Positions 44,200 to 56,704 of a stretch of 64,000 nucleotides of DNA are shown piece by piece. The DNA comes from Bedellia somnulentella. Its lineage: Eukaryota > Arthropoda > Insecta > Lepidoptera > Bedelliidae. Numbering within the stretch: position 1 is the first letter of the stretch; each line of letters starts with the position of its first letter. Made by a program: the position numbers and the translations under genes. The stretch covers positions 1,240,001-1,304,000 of the forward strand of contig OY755174.1 in the NCBI GenBank assembly GCA_963576735.1, given 5' to 3'. The notes beneath the pieces are model-generated. The model did not search any database. It was not told the DNA's origin and saw only the letters and a list, made by a program, of their open reading frames with translations.

Positions 44200-44846
44200 A
44201 ACATAATACATGAACCAATACATCAAATACAAAAGAAATGGATTATAATTTTCTACTGCGGTCTTGAAAAGAAACTGTTTAGATTCAAACAAAAACCAAT
44301 CTCAAGAGAAAATATCATGCAGAGAAATGTAGAGATGTGAACTGAGACTTGTTCCAAACAGATTAATTTCGGTGGCGAATTGTTTCCAACTTTTTTCATT
44401 TGATATGGATAATCTGCTTTTCATTCCTTTGTCACGATTGCTTAGTATTGCGTTTAACTCTTTCCGATTTACACTTAATCGATTTAGCAGACCATTATTC
44501 CTGTTTTTTCTGATAAGTTACGAATAATTATAATATAATATTTTGTATTCAATCGTATTATAAATAAAGTAAAATAATTCAAACTACATGAATATAAAAA
44601 TACTTGTTTGAGTATTAAAAAAATATGTCTTATTGTTATTCTCTTATTTGAATCACCTTCATTATTTCGTTTGGTTCCAATAAACATTATTACGTAATAT
44701 ACGATTTCTGATTTATATTTGCGTTGCCTGGAAATGAAAATGTCTGGGAATACGAGAGCAGAGCCTTAGGGAGTAGGGAGTAAGGAATGTTCACTGAAAT
44801 AAATTTTATGAAATGAGATGAACCTCCCGATACCCAGTCTTCTATA
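44200..44846. other. No recognised element
   Basis: AT-rich non-coding. Confidence 0.4.
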
Positions 44847-44857
44847 ATATTTTATAT

Positions 44858-44990
44858 AAACGTTCACGCCGAATATCCCCGAAGGGGTTGGCAGAGGTAC
44901 TAATACTTCTGAACATCACGTGACTTTGTCACCTGGTGTTCAGAGTACCCACGTTTTGCATGGACAGTGTACTCACGTGATAGGGGGCAG
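44858..44990 (-). mobile_element. SINE family B, 5'-truncated, with 11-bp target duplication
   Basis: The repeat atattttatat at 44847-44857 and 44991-45001 flanks a 133-bp 3' portion that matches 39630-39762 nearly base for base, ending at gatagggggcag. Truncation is at a different point from the 19.5-kb copy. Confidence 0.87.
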
Positions 44991-45171
44991 ATATTTTATA
45001 TCTTTAGATATTTTCTTGTTTCGTGTTTACTAACGTAACGCTTTGGATTTAAAAAGATATTTTTTCTGCTATACGCCATTAATTAGTCCTGAAAGACACA
45101 TTTAAAACTCATATTGTTTCAAAGCTTAATTCATTGATTTTTTCTTCTTTGTTAGTTCTTACTTCATTTAT

Positions 45172-45226
45172 TCCAAAGCTCTGGCTACCCCGTTTAGGGA
45201 GCCGTTAGTATATGTCTGTATGTATA
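45172..45226 (+). repeat. Family A 3' end only
   Basis: From ccaaagctctggctacccc to gtatatgtctgtatgtat; about 55 bases. Confidence 0.65.
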
Positions 45227-45229
45227 TTG

Positions 45230-45860
45230 TTTTAAGTCAGCAAAGTATCAGTTTCTCTCTAACAGTAGTGTTAGTTGTGTTATTGTTCATTGGAAAACAT
45301 CTCAATGCCTAGTTGTGAACAAGACCCGTACGGTATTAATAAACCTAACTATCTTATTCGCTAAAGGAAGTCGTTGTTTATATATATGCCACAAGTTATT
45401 CTTAGATTTCATTAACTTTATTTAATGAAAGTTAACTCAAGTTATCATTATAATCGTTATGATTTCAAGGGCTTGCTAACGATCTGGTACAAATTAGTGC
45501 GCATATACATATTATCATGCAAGATCGGAAGGTGTTATGTAATAATCTGAATCATGGATTCATCATATAAGTAATTTATATTTGATATAATGTCTATAAC
45601 ATTTTTAGGGTAAATCTTATAAACATATTAACCTACTTTGCCAGTATATGATAAAATTGATAAATTATAACCATATTTTTTACTCATAAGATTAGTAATG
45701 TATTTAGTATATAGGTCATACCAAAGGATGTAAAAATATTTATGAACACAATTGAAACAAGAGAGGTGTGTTAGTGTTAGGGTAGGATTCACGGTGTATC
45801 AAAGAGAATTCTAGGTGTTCCTTATCTTGATAAAAGAATATATGATATTTAAAACAAATA
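45230..45860. other. No recognised gene
   Basis: AT-rich. At 45725-45775, aaaggatgtaaaaatattta and aaacaagagaggtgtgtta are faintly like LINE-T but too decayed to call. Confidence 0.35.
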
Positions 45861-45861
45861 T

Positions 45862-46137
45862 AGCTGTTTAGTGTCAGATTACAATAGCACTACCCCATTT
45901 TGGACCTTGGGTGATCGTAAGTGGCCACTATCTTAGGGGTTGGGTGATGTTGGGGGTTTAAGTGAATTTTGGGCCATGCCGATGGAGACCCTAGGACTAG
46001 ATCCTAAGAACGTAGATTTTGCAACCTTTTTCCAACTCAAATTCTAAAAGTGGTTGAGAAATTGATATTCTGAGACTCTGGAATCCCAAAAAGACCCCTT
46101 TTTTAGATTTATAGCCGTGAGTATATGTATGTATGTT
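45862..46137 (+). repeat. Family A copy, diverged
   Basis: Starts agctgtttagtgtcagatta and ends atagccgtgagtata with a TATG tail. It has several short insertions, including a duplicated gttgggtgatg stretch. Confidence 0.75.
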
Positions 46138-47952
46138 TAATATAAAAATAACACACCTATATTTACAAAGTCTAAAAATAACTATTGTAGCTGTAATTTA
46201 ACAGTCGTCGTTGCATGAGCAAATAACTTGTTGGCTAACATGTTTGATGCACTGCTCTTTGGTTGATTCTTTGTATAACAATAAATTCTAAAGATATCGA
46301 TTTGAGGTAAACGCGATCTACGCATTTATAGTTTGACCTTTGTACTTATTTTTGATTGGATAAACTGAGTATGTCATTAGTCCTATTCTTAATTATATTG
46401 ATATTGAAATTTTGCTCTATTTTACAAAGTTACTGCATGAAGTTTATTTTTGGTTTAAAATGAACGAAAGGAAAACTTTCAAAATAATCAACAAAATATG
46501 TTTAATAAGCGGAAGTGTAAAGTTGAGCGAAGTAAACGAGGATTACTGAAGCTATGTATACGAAAGCCAAAAGGATCTTGAAAAGTGTTTCTCTTTGAGC
46601 TCTGTTTAGGCCAATCTCAATTATTAGCATCATTGGATTAATTACAAAATAAAATTTCAGTATGACTCATTCATAACGTAGCAATGAAATATAAAACCTA
46701 CTTGTAACCCTTAGGATATCGAGTCCAGTTGAAAATAGCTACTGTAGATCAAAACAGCCACAGCGAGATAAGGAACCGCAACAAGTGCGATATTTCTTGT
46801 CTATAAAGTTGGTATCATTATTACGCTTGATAAACCTAAAGTTATTGACCCATTAGCGTTCTGTTAAAGATTCCTGTGTATTTATAATCTAAATGAATGA
46901 TTGTTCTTGTGATAAAAATATCGTTGACGGTTATTGTCAACAAGCTAACTTGCTGTTGTGTGGAACGAACACTATCAATTTAGTTATGCTCGAATTGCAG
47001 TATACCTAACTGTTTTCTAATTTGTTTGTTTGGTACATTCAAAAAATCATGACTGTTGTTCAATGAAAAGTTTCTCAGAGCTTCAGAAGAATGCGGATTA
47101 TTCCCTCTAGGATTACAAACATTGGAAAAATACCATAGGCAAACAAACTACAGAACTCAGCCACAGAGTTCTAGTTCAATCAATCTATTGAATATTACCT
47201 ATTTAATGAACTACGCAAATAATACGAAATCTGTATTAATAATAACCTTAGGTTTAGAAAAACCTTTCCCCAACTGAATTCTTACATAATAATAACGTCA
47301 AATAGTTATCACCTTTACATTTGTTACCCAAAATATTTAATTTGCAAATTTAAACTGTGTTCTTGACATGAAAGTTGAAAGTAGTGTTGACTTACTTAAC
47401 TGTAACATCACTCTGAAATATGTAAAACACAAATTAAGTACAGACTTATCACCATCCGCTGCTGATTCATAAAAATTTCTTTAAGGTAGCTTCTCATTAA
47501 CATTCGCGAATGTCAAACTAATGCATGTGTCTGACAGACAATGAAATAATGTGGCACCGAATGCTATTCTTACTTATTCGCGAAGTTATTTCTCGTTGCC
47601 ATTCCGCCGAGTCCGGAACGAATCGGCTTCCACCGTCACTGACCGGGAAGTTCCTCAACTGTACTAAATTATCTCCCACTCACGTACATTTCATTCAAAC
47701 TGAATGTTGTATTGTCAGCTTTATGAATAATGAGGAATTTCTTATGTAGTGTGTATCGATTACTTGGTTGACGTGTATGGTTTTTATTTATTCTAATATA
47801 ATTTTAATGAAAACAAAGCTAAGAAAAGTGTGGATGAAATGGAAAATCTCATTTCACTGTAATGAAAAGCAATGATGGATTTAATTATATGATAGGAGAC
47901 CATCTCTTCCATAAAAAATCTTTATTATATTATATTTATTAGTGTTTGTATT
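46138..47952. other. No recognised gene
   Basis: Frames at 47056-47277 and 47525-47749 are open by chance and show no family features. No repeats matched within the window. Confidence 0.4.
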
Positions 47953-47963
47953 TCGTTCAAGTA

Positions 47964-48444
47964 TACATACATCATACATCCATCCTGACGTCCCTCAGCA
48001 GGGACAAAGGGCCTTGAGCAAATTTCTCCATCTGGCTCGATCTTGGGCAGCGGCTGCGAGATCCTCCCACTTCATTCCCACAACTTTTGCCTCATTCTCC
48101 ACAGAACGTCGCCAGGTTGTTTTTGGGCGGCTCCGTTTACGTTTTCCGGTTGGCTGCCAGCTGAGCACTTGCTTCGACGGGAATTCTTCGTGTCTTCTGA
48201 GGGTATGACCCAGCCACCTCCATTTTCTTGTGAGGATTTCCTGGTCGATGGGTTTCTGCTTAGTCAGCCTCCACAGTTCAGCGTTCGAAATGGTTCGTGG
48301 CCAGTAAATCCTCAAAATTCGCCTTAGGCATTTGTTGATAAATACCTGTAGCTTGCTGGATAGGTCTTTCCGAACGAACCATGTTTCGCAACCGTATAGC
48401 AAGACTGACTTTACGTTAGACTCGAAAATCCTCACTACATACTA
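47964..48444 (-). mobile_element. 5'-truncated LINE with RT C-terminus and 11-bp target duplication
   Basis: The repeat tcgttcaagta at 47953-47963 and 48445-48455 flanks the insertion. The tail-side end reads tatacatacatcatacatcc on the plus strand, so the 3' tail is a GATG/GTATG-type simple repeat. Confidence 0.88.
47995..48435 (-). CDS. RT C-terminal fragment of a second LINE family
   Basis: An intact 146-residue frame with VLLYGCETWFVRKDL, LRRILRIYWPRTISN, RKWRWLGHTLRR, KRSRPKTTWRR and DRARWRNLLKALCP. It is clearly a reverse transcriptase C-terminus but different from LINE-T, from the 5.4-kb jockey-like piece and from the 55.7-kb RTE piece. Truncated at the 5' end; the start is not genuine. 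Confidence 0.82.
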   Translation of the reverse strand: MRIFESNVKSVLLYGCETWFVRKDLSSKLQVFINKCLRRILRIYWPRTISNAELWRLTKQKPIDQEILTRKWRWLGHTLRRHEEFPSKQVLSWQPTGKRKRSRPKTTWRRSVENEAKVVGMKWEDLAAAAQDRARWRNLLKALCPC

Positions 48445-48455
48445 TCGTTCAAGTA

Positions 48456-50451
48456 ACAAAGTAACATACTAAAAAGACTATAATCCTTTTCTCCGTGGTG
48501 TTATTGCACTAAATGGTGAAAGATGTCCCATTGTTTAAAATACAAATCAGTGTCCTGTCTACACACCCGAGACCAACTTAAACGTCAACACTAGTCTCAC
48601 CAAAAGCTCAAATTAGTTATCTACAAGCGTACCAGCTTTAAACAATAATTTTAAAGCTCTTCGACTTGTATTTTCCTTTTAACGCATAGTTATATCAACT
48701 TTTGATACTTCGTTCAGTCATGTTCGCAAACCTGTTTAAGATTACAATACTATCTGTATTTCAAAACAATACTGCAGAGCCTCATATTATTATTGTCAAA
48801 TATCTGAAGACCGTCCCTTTTATATAATTTGTCTAAATACATTCAGCTTCTTAATTTTTCGGATTTAAATAAGTTACTGAACAGAAACAAACAGCAAATT
48901 ATTGATTAAATTGATATGTAATGTTGTGTTCATTGGTTAGATGAGCAAGTTAATCTCAAGGTCACTGATAGGCGCACCAACTGGTACCATGAACTTTCTT
49001 ACGTGTTTTATCTATAGAATTCTTTTGCGTGACTCTACAATTCCTAATTATTTATTATCTTCGCTATCTATATTACTGTCGTATATATCGCGTCGTGTTG
49101 AGAAACATTCTTTTGCATAATATTGTAATACTATTATTGTACTTAAATTCAGAATTAGATTTTATTGTATAGTTTATATAAAGCACATTATATACGGCGT
49201 TACCTCAATTGCTATCTAAGTAAAGACCATGTTGAACAAGTAATTCTTCACTAAAGTAAAAAATTGCAATGTAAGTACCGAATTAAAAAAACGGCTACAC
49301 AACGCAGAATGGCATTCTAAAAGGAAAATCTGTATATCCATATATCACAATCATTTAAGCTTAAAATCTAATTATCACCTAGAAAATGATAAAGAATGTA
49401 CATTTTTCACTATCAGAAATACTCTGTAACAAGTTTGCTTTTAACGTAATTAGTAAGTATGTTAATAAATCAACTACCATCCCTATTTTCAGACTTAATA
49501 GGAGCCAAGCACGTAAGCTTGGTCGGCTATTAGATGTCGATAATCTGCTAGGTCTAAAAATATAGCTGTCTGGAATTTTCATTGCCTTCAGAATGCGATC
49601 GTCTAGAACTTGCACTGCCGTATACACGTTTGCGCTCATAAAAACTACATGCTTTCATGTAACTCGTTTACTACCTTTTTTACATATTTGCTAGCTGTTA
49701 AGTCTACGAGTAAAACAGATGCCGTTTTTGCACATGTAATTACATGGTTAATGTCGTTTTTACTGACCTTTAGGATCTTTAAATGTTTTCACACGTTTCG
49801 CTGAATTTTGTGGTAGCGCAATATGTGTGTTGGTCAATAAAGGAACTTTTAAAAGTTAAAAAAAGGTTTGATCGATTAGTTTTGTTGCCAATGGAGCGTT
49901 ACCAAAGTAGTTAATAGTTGCTAATAATTGTACATGGCCTGTGTTTGACTGACAGTAATCAATTTTCAATATACCAATCAGTATGTTTCTGAGCAAAAAA
50001 ATATATACACATGCTGTGTCAATGACGTATTAGTTCCACACAAAGAGCTCATGCTGCAAATGTTATGACACGTGACGTGAATTTATAGAAAGATACAGTA
50101 ATAACAGGTGTGTTTTTCATATATAATGTCATCTTTGAGTCATTGGCACTTCCATTCACGAGAAATTCGATGATCTAATCATCCACAGTTAATTGACATG
50201 AATGATAAATTGATAACGCTTGTGTGCAGTTTTGAAAGATATTCACTATTGTGATCCCCGGTCGGAAATGCACACGATAAAAATATATTGTTATCTTACA
50301 TATATCTAGACACATAATGTAAAAGTAGTGCAGGTCGGCTTTCGACAGTTTTATTGTTTTTAAGGATATTAAAACACTTATCGATGGGTAGAGTTTTTCT
50401 TTTTACATATTATTGTCCAATGGTGGTTTTTTAAAATATTATTGTTGAACC
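48456..50451. other. No recognised gene
   Basis: AT-rich presumed intron. Short frames at 49379-49804 have no recognisable domain. Confidence 0.4.
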
Positions 50452-50695
50452 ATATACATACATACTCACGGCCATAAATCCTAAAAAGGGGTAGACAGAG
50501 CTTTACACCTAGAAACTCCTCAGCCACATTTGGAAGTTTCTATTTTTATTTATTTATAATGAAACAGTCATACAAAGTTAAAGTCGATAGGGGACAAGAT
50601 GGTAGAAATAAAGCCCAAACCCGCTCTAACCCCATCGCCTCTTACGTCAGTGGGTAGAAAGGGGTAGTGATGTTACAAGCCGACACTACACGGCT
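50452..50695 (-). repeat. Family A copy with about 47-bp insertion
   Basis: Ends match (tail catacatactcacggcc; 5' end gacactacacggct). Between ggaagttt and cgataggggac a stretch beginning ctatttttatttatttata has been inserted. The middle third is shortened. Confidence 0.72.
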
Positions 50696-50976
50696 GAAAC
50701 TGTTTGAATTATAGAAATTAGTTGCAAAATGCTTTGCTGCCAGTGCCAAGCCCTGATTGTAAAAGCAACATTCAAAGGCAACTTGGATCCATTCATTTTA
50801 GTTAACGTTGAATTACAACTTCAATTCCTGGAGAGCACTTCCGTTCAGAAGGTTTTTATAAGGAAAGTTGTAATGATACCTTGTTATACAAGCGTTTATG
50901 TTAAATATGTGATACGAGGTTTACTTTTAGAGGTTGAAACGATGAATGAAAGTCATTTTTTAGTATTTTAGTAAAG

Positions 50977-51187
50977 TACATACATACATAAACTTACGGC
51001 CTTTTATCCCAAAAAGGGGTAGCCAGAGCTTCAGAGCTAGAAACTCCTCAGCCACATTTGGAAGTTGATAGGGGACAAGATGGTAGAAATTAAGTATTGT
51101 TGGTGATGGGTCTCCAACAGAATCGACCAAAAACCACTATGTAAAAAAGAGGTGGTGAAGTGTCATTCTAAGCTGGCACAATACGGC
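50977..51187 (-). repeat. Family A copy
   Basis: Tail acatacatacataaacttacgg; 5' end ggcacaatacggc; deletion around the ggcttttaag region. Confidence 0.75.
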
Positions 51188-51540
51188 AAAACCTTTTTTT
51201 AAACTACAGTTCATATAATACGCGACCTCATCCTAACCCAAACTGAAAAAATGCGGAAATAAAAATAGAAAAGTCTAAAAATCTTATGTCTCAAAATATG
51301 TCATACCACGTCCGTCTATGTAACAGGTATAACGTGCATTTGACAATCTGCTATGGATTCTTAGTTATTATATCCTCTGTTGGATGGGTGTAATTTAAAC
51401 GTAACATTTTCATGCATTTCTAGCATATCAGAATCATGATGTTAAAGTTTAGACTTAGAATCATCAATTACTTCGCTACTTTCTGCATTTGAAATAAAAG
51501 ATAATATGTAAATTCAATCAAGTTTATTATCTAACCTACT

Positions 51541-51775
51541 TATGCTCACATTTATTAATCCCTAGAAGGGGTAGCCAGAGCTAAGGAATCAGAAATTCCT
51601 CAGCCACTTTTGGAAGTTGCGTGGGGAAAAGATGGTAAAATAAAGTTTGTTGGTGATGGGTCTCCAACCGCATCGCCCAAAATATCCTTAAAAGCCCCAA
51701 TACCGTTAGTCGCCTCTTACGTACACCCACCGGAAGAAATGGGGTAGTGGTATTCTAAGCCGACACTACATAGCT
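51541..51775 (-). repeat. Family A copy, near consensus, tail lost
   Basis: From aatccctagaaggggtagcc through accgcatcgcccaaaat to cgacactacatagct. It is the third minus-strand family A copy within 1.3 kb. Confidence 0.8.
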
Positions 51776-53730
51776 ATATATTATCTAAATAATGTAGATT
51801 TCATTAAGCAATCTATAGAACTGCTGCAGCGGGTGCGTAGTTATTGCACAAACGCAAATGAATAATGCAATCGATCTTTAGGAGCAGGACAAGACTCAAA
51901 ATATTGGTGTCGGTCATCGACCTCGCAGAATCCGCGACTTTCTAATGAGATTTAAAGTTCATTACTCCGGGTGCTTTGTAAATCGAAACGCAGCAGAACG
52001 TTTGATTTGCGAGATGTGCTGACACGTATTGTATAATGTGTACGATGATGACATTTCTTAAGGGTCATTGTTCTACCACCCAGTGACACTCGGGTAGTCA
52101 CTGAACTTTTGATTTTTTGTATCGTTTTTTTTTGTTTAAAGCAAAATAACTTTCACTAGTTCCGAGAAAGATCATTATAAAATTCTTGCAAATGTAAGAA
52201 GGCTTTCTTTTCACTTTACAAAAATTTAATCCATACTCAATAATTCGCATTTTTTAAAACCAGTCTTTGATGCAACTTTGTTGCGGAATAAGACAATGTG
52301 TAAAAGTGATAAACATTGTTTTTTATAATTTCAATTCAATAGAATAAGGTTTATATCATCTACCTTCTCTAAAAAGCAAGGTGGATTTAGTATTCCGTAT
52401 GTATTTTTCTTAAATGCTTTGCAATTTAATATAACTGACCTGTTGGTAAATAAGAAATAACTTACTACCTTCCTGCTCTACAGATCTGATACCGTTTCTC
52501 GCTTGACGTCAGTAATTTGTGTGTGTATATTAAAACTCCTTATTTAGATGCAACGTCATAATTCCACATATATTCATTTCATTAGACACTCACAATCAGC
52601 GCATATAAGGAAAATTTATGTTCCAAAATCCTTTTGTTCTTTGCTGGCAAAACTAACTGTGATACGTAGAAGTTATTGGATTATTAGTAATAACCTCCTC
52701 GCGCCACTGTTTTCTGTTTTACTACGCCATTTAATGAATTAGCTCTAACACGTGTAGAGTTTACAATAGTACGATAGCCGCGGTCGGTGATGTAACACTT
52801 TACGATCCTTAGGCGATTCTAATACATCACTAGAAACAGCATTTACATGCATTTGTATACGTCATACCTAATCAAATGTCGTAAGCACCCAAACATATAA
52901 TAATCTACAAAAACCTTGCCATAACCTTTGTGGATATATCAAAGAAATATTCTATGGTTAATGTAAATTGTCATAGAACTATAGTAGACGTATATGATTG
53001 ATTATTTTCTATTGATCAAAATATTTGACACATTGGTCTTATCGTGTCACTTAAAATAGCTTTTATCTTGTCGGCTCTGAGGTCAGTGGGCGCTGCGCCG
53101 ACGCACTCACAACCACAAACAATTTCCGATTCAATAATCTACAAACAAAACCGTCGTAATTTAATTTTTCTTACTATATATACATTTTCACGTTATTCAC
53201 CATGAATGGCGCGCGTAGCTTTTATTTCTAAAGACCCATTCACATACTGTTAAGTGCAATATTAAAATGGAAGTGTCATCGTTAAAACGTACGATCGATT
53301 CATGTAGTTCGTTTCATATCCCAGTGGGAAGTAGTGCAATAAATTTCGCAGTCGAAGCTAAGCCGTATGCCTCCGGATGATTTAGTGCGGGGCGGTTCTA
53401 TGGTCGGATTATTTAGATGAGTCGCCGTGGTAAGATATAGAGATGTATGCAACTGGTTTCAGTGCAGGCATTCCGATCCTGAGCATGTCTGTTGCTTCTG
53501 AACAGGATCTGCAACATTTCATTGCGTTGAGTGTTACTCTGCGGTATCACTTAAAAACGTCTTGCTTGATAAGTGTTCCGTTATTTTAATACTAATTGTT
53601 TTTAACTCTTTTGATTGAGTTTCATTGTTGTGGGTTGTTACAGACTATGGTTTCTAATTTGTGACATACATCAAAAATATTTTTGGATACTTAGAGATTT
53701 ATCAGAATTTTCCCATCCTATCACTATCTA
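51776..53730. other. No recognised gene
   Basis: AT-rich, with a GC-richer patch at about 53075-53110 and 53330-53440 that could mark an alternative promoter of bunched, but nothing specific supports it. Confidence 0.35.
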
Positions 53731-54842
53731 TCTATACTAATATTATAAAGCTGAAGAGTTTGTTTGTTTGAACGCTAGGATCTCAGGAACTACGCAATCA
53801 AATTGAAAAATTATTTTTGTGTTGGATAGTCCATTTATTGAGAAAGGTTTTAGGCTATATATCATCACGCTGCGACCAACAGGAGCAAACTATCAGCGAA
53901 TAATGTTGCAAAAACGGGGATAATTATTCATACTAAGGCTTCCGTTGTGTGCGCTGTGTAAACGGTTTAAGTTACCCAAAAAAAATGTAATAAAGAATTA
54001 CTTCTCTTTAAATGATCTAAAAAAATGCCCGCGACAGTATATGTCTAACTTTAAAGTTTCACTTACTATAACCATTTTTATGGTAAATAAATTTGGTCGA
54101 ATTTAATGCATAATTGCCATAATGTTTTATCAACATAATATTAATCTTTATCCAAATAAATGTGTTGTTGATTGAGAGTATTTAATTGAGAACAAAATTG
54201 TCCTTGACATCACTTAATTTAAATAAACATCTTAAGCGGCCAGTACACAATGGCGGACGATGGCCCACTGCTCACCATTGCCACTGTGTACAGGGGGCAA
54301 TGGTGCATGATGGCGGACAATTGCCGATCGTGGCGCGCAATGGCGCGCAATGGCGAAGTTGTCGGTTTTTCGGGCACACTTCAAAGGAATCGTGGCGTAG
54401 CATGGCCGGTGGTGTTTCCACAATGGGCCATTGTTTAGTTCGTCACCGGTCGCTCATAGATACTTATACTTTTTTGGAATATTTTATTGCAAAATGTATT
54501 TATAATCACTATATGACGTAAAAATAACATAAATAGCGCCATATATAAAATAAATTCATACATAATAATAAATAAATAGCTGCAGCCATAATTACTTCGA
54601 CGTCCATCGCAAGTGGATTGCCAGGCAGTAATGAGCAATGGGCCATTGTGTAAACACCAGTTGATCGTGGCCTACAATTGCCAATTGCGAAGCGTGGCCC
54701 ATCGTGGGCCATTGTGTACTGGCCGCTTTAGAAGATAATACAATTTTTAAATTACTCCGTAACAAAATTTACACGCGTGTATGAAGCGCAAGACAAGACG
54801 CTGCGCTGGCCGGCGAGCGAGGTCACCTGCGCGAGAAGCTTA
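53731..54842 (+). mobile_element. Non-autonomous Helitron, interrupted by a MITE; 3' end approximate
   Basis: The 5' end tctatactaatattataaag preceded by A is the usual start of lepidopteran Helitrons, followed by gctgaagagtttgtttgttt, aggctatatatcatcacgct and ggcttccgttgtgtgcgc. The right part after the MITE has a GC-rich stretch (about 54790-54840) that probably holds the terminal hairpin; a clean CTRR end was not fixed. No helicase ORF is present. Confidence 0.65.
54235..54727. mobile_element. 493-bp Harbinger-like MITE with TTA target duplication
   Basis: The first 20 bases, agcggccagtacacaatggc, are mirrored exactly by the last 20, and similarity continues inward for about 15 bases. TTA flanks both sides (54232-54234, 54728-54730), as expected for PIF/Harbinger. 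Many ggccat and atggcg motifs fill the subterminal parts. The frames here are by-products; no transposase. Confidence 0.8.
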
Positions 54843-54855
54843 TGTTTAAGCCTTA

Positions 54856-55244
54856 TCCTATTAATATTATAAATGTGAAAGTTCAGATGTTTGTGTGTTT
54901 GTAGCTAAATGTAGACTAATTCACAGAACGTATTTAAAATAAAATTTACAGGAAGCCAGATAATGATCCCAATTAATACAATAGGACACTTTTTATCCCA
55001 GAAAAATTAAGAGATCAATAAATTTTCTTAAAAAATGGTTAAACAGGCTAAGAATCAATGCTCAGCCGAAACTACAATACTTATAAACTTAAAATTTATA
55101 AAGCGAAAAAATTGTGAGGACACTATGAAAAACACCTTTTTTCTCATCGCATGACAGAGACCCTCAACAGGTCAGTTAAATATTTCAGTTTGACGACGTG
55201 AAAGTCTACACTTTTGACAGTACGAAGTCTGTGGGGTCAGCTAG
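54856..55244 (+). mobile_element. Second non-autonomous Helitron
   Basis: Starts tcctattaatattataaatg after an A and ends gtctgtggggtcagctag before a T, matching the 5'-TC...CTAG-3' and A/T insertion rule of Helitrons. It includes the common aggacactttttatcccaga segment. About 389 bp, no ORF. Confidence 0.72.
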
Positions 55245-55382
55245 TTAAACAATAAAATTACAGATTTTTGATAAATATTTTGTTTAACTCTTAAACTACA
55301 TAAGGTAAAAAAGGTACAATCAGATAATATATCGTGTCGTACTCGTGTTTGATTGGTGAAGCAACGTCATTCTTCATCTGCG

Positions 55383-55500
55383 TAGTTGACGTGCCGTTGT
55401 GGATGGCAATGGGCTCACTGCGCAGTTCCGTATGGCCGCGCCGACTCGATGGGTGGGAAGCGGTGATTTAACTCATGGAAATTTTGTTACTTTACTTATT
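55383..55500 (+). repeat. Copy 1 of a diverged direct duplication
   Basis: Includes gttgtggatggcaatgggct, ctgcgcagttccgta, ctcgatgggtgggaagcgg and catggaaatt. It matches 56048-56165 in order with scattered changes. Not recognised as a known family. Confidence 0.6.
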
Positions 55501-55749
55501 AATCGATTCTGTTTTAAGTACTATATGTGAAAGTATTTTTTAACATTAATACCTTACGGCTAAAAATATTATAAAAGCTAGCCAGAGCTTCAGAATTAGG
55601 AATTCCACTGCTACTTTAGTAAGTTAAGGGTTAATTCGAGATAGCTCTCTAGATACATTGCCCAACGATCACTTAAAAAGCAACAGTCATTCTAAGTCAC
55701 CTCCTCAGCCTCGGGGAGAAATAGATTAGTGCTATTCTAAGCCGACACT

Positions 55750-55999
55750 CATCATCATCAGCCCACATTCGTCCACTGCTGGACATAGGCATCTCCCATG
55801 GCGCGCCACCTCTTCCTATCCTCGGCCAGCCTCATCCAGCCACTCCCGGCCACCTGCTTTAGGTCGTCGGTCCAGCGGGCTGGAGGGCGCCCCACACTGC
55901 GTCTGCCAGTGCGTGGTCTCCACTCAAGAACTCGTCTTCCCCAGCGGTTATCGGTTCTTCGGCAGATGTGACCAGCCCACTGCCACTTCAACTTGCTGA
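55750..55999 (-). mobile_element. RTE-type LINE 3' fragment inserted into family A
   Basis: On the minus strand it ends in (TGA)n (catcatcatca on plus), the usual RTE tail. It is flanked by gccgacact (55741-55749) and gctgacact (56000-56008), a 9-bp target duplication with one change. Confidence 0.82.
55758..55991 (-). CDS. RTE-type reverse transcriptase C-terminal fragment
   Basis: The 77-residue open frame reads KWQWAGHICRRTDNRWG, LEWRPRTGRRSVGRPPARW, DDLKQVAGSGWMRLAEDR and ends AYVQQWTNVG. This is the very conserved C-terminus of lepidopteran RTE elements. Only the end is left; no catalytic part. Confidence 0.85.
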   Translation of the reverse strand: MKWQWAGHICRRTDNRWGRRVLEWRPRTGRRSVGRPPARWTDDLKQVAGSGWMRLAEDRKRWRAMGDAYVQQWTNVG

Positions 56000-56047
56000 G
56001 CTGACACTACTCAGCTAGTAATAGCAGTAGTTTACCACGTGTCTCTT

Positions 56048-56165
56048 GTTGTAGATGGCAATGAGCTCAGTTCATTGCGCAGTTCCGTGTGACTGCATGA
56101 CTTGATGGGTTGGAGGCGTTGATTTTATAAATGGAAATTGCAATTTTTACGTTATTTGTTTTTTC
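56048..56165 (+). repeat. Copy 2 of a diverged direct duplication
   Basis: Includes gttgtagatggcaatgagct, attgcgcagttccgtg, cttgatgggttggaggcg and aatggaaatt. The block between the copies contains a family A SINE and an RTE fragment. Confidence 0.6.
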
Positions 56166-56349
56166 TGTTTAGAAACTATGCATTTATGTAAAAAAGGAGG
56201 ATTCGTGGTAACAGCAAAGTGTGGAATAATTTCATTTGCTCCCAAACATTAACGAAGAAACTTGAACAGCAGCACCTTGCACTGTAATTCAGGCATTTTC
56301 TGACACCGAATGACTTTATTATAAAACTATTTATTGGTCTATTTGCCAA

Positions 56350-56600
56350 ATTCGTCCTTTTCAGTCTTCGTCGCCCTTTCCATCCCTAATGAACAAACTT
56401 CCCGGATATACCAAACTCTATTACGTGTTATATAACTTTGCTACATTCAATTTCGGTCTAGCGTACTGTAATATTTTTCTGTCACCACAACCATCGTTTT
56501 GGTTTTATCACATTCACACAAATGCTTTCTTACCTCCCACTCATACACCTTTTCTAATTGTATGAAAGGCCTATGCACCCTTGGTTAGAACATTTTTGTG
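56350..56600 (-). repeat. LINE-T RT relic
   Basis: Minus-strand text gataaaaccaaaacgatggt and atatccgggaagtttgttca, ttagggatggaaagg aligns with the start of the 1482-2276 ORF, with many stops. Confidence 0.65.
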
Positions 56601-56704
56601 ATGCAACTTAATGAAAAGATTTAATCCATGCATCTCATTCCCTTTCAAATACTATTAAAATAAATCGTTTATTAAGTAGCTGTTAAACTTTAGTAGCATT
56701 ATAA

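Larger units (their letters stand above)
55553..56015 (-). repeat. Family A copy split by an RTE fragment
   Basis: 3' and middle parts 55553-55749, with a short 5' remainder (actactcagct) at 56005-56015 after the RTE insertion. Confidence 0.65.

Noticed and set aside
54186..54712. ORFs inside the MITE (111, 67, 63 residues)
   Set aside because: Produced by repeated ggccat/atggcg motifs; no similarity to transposase.
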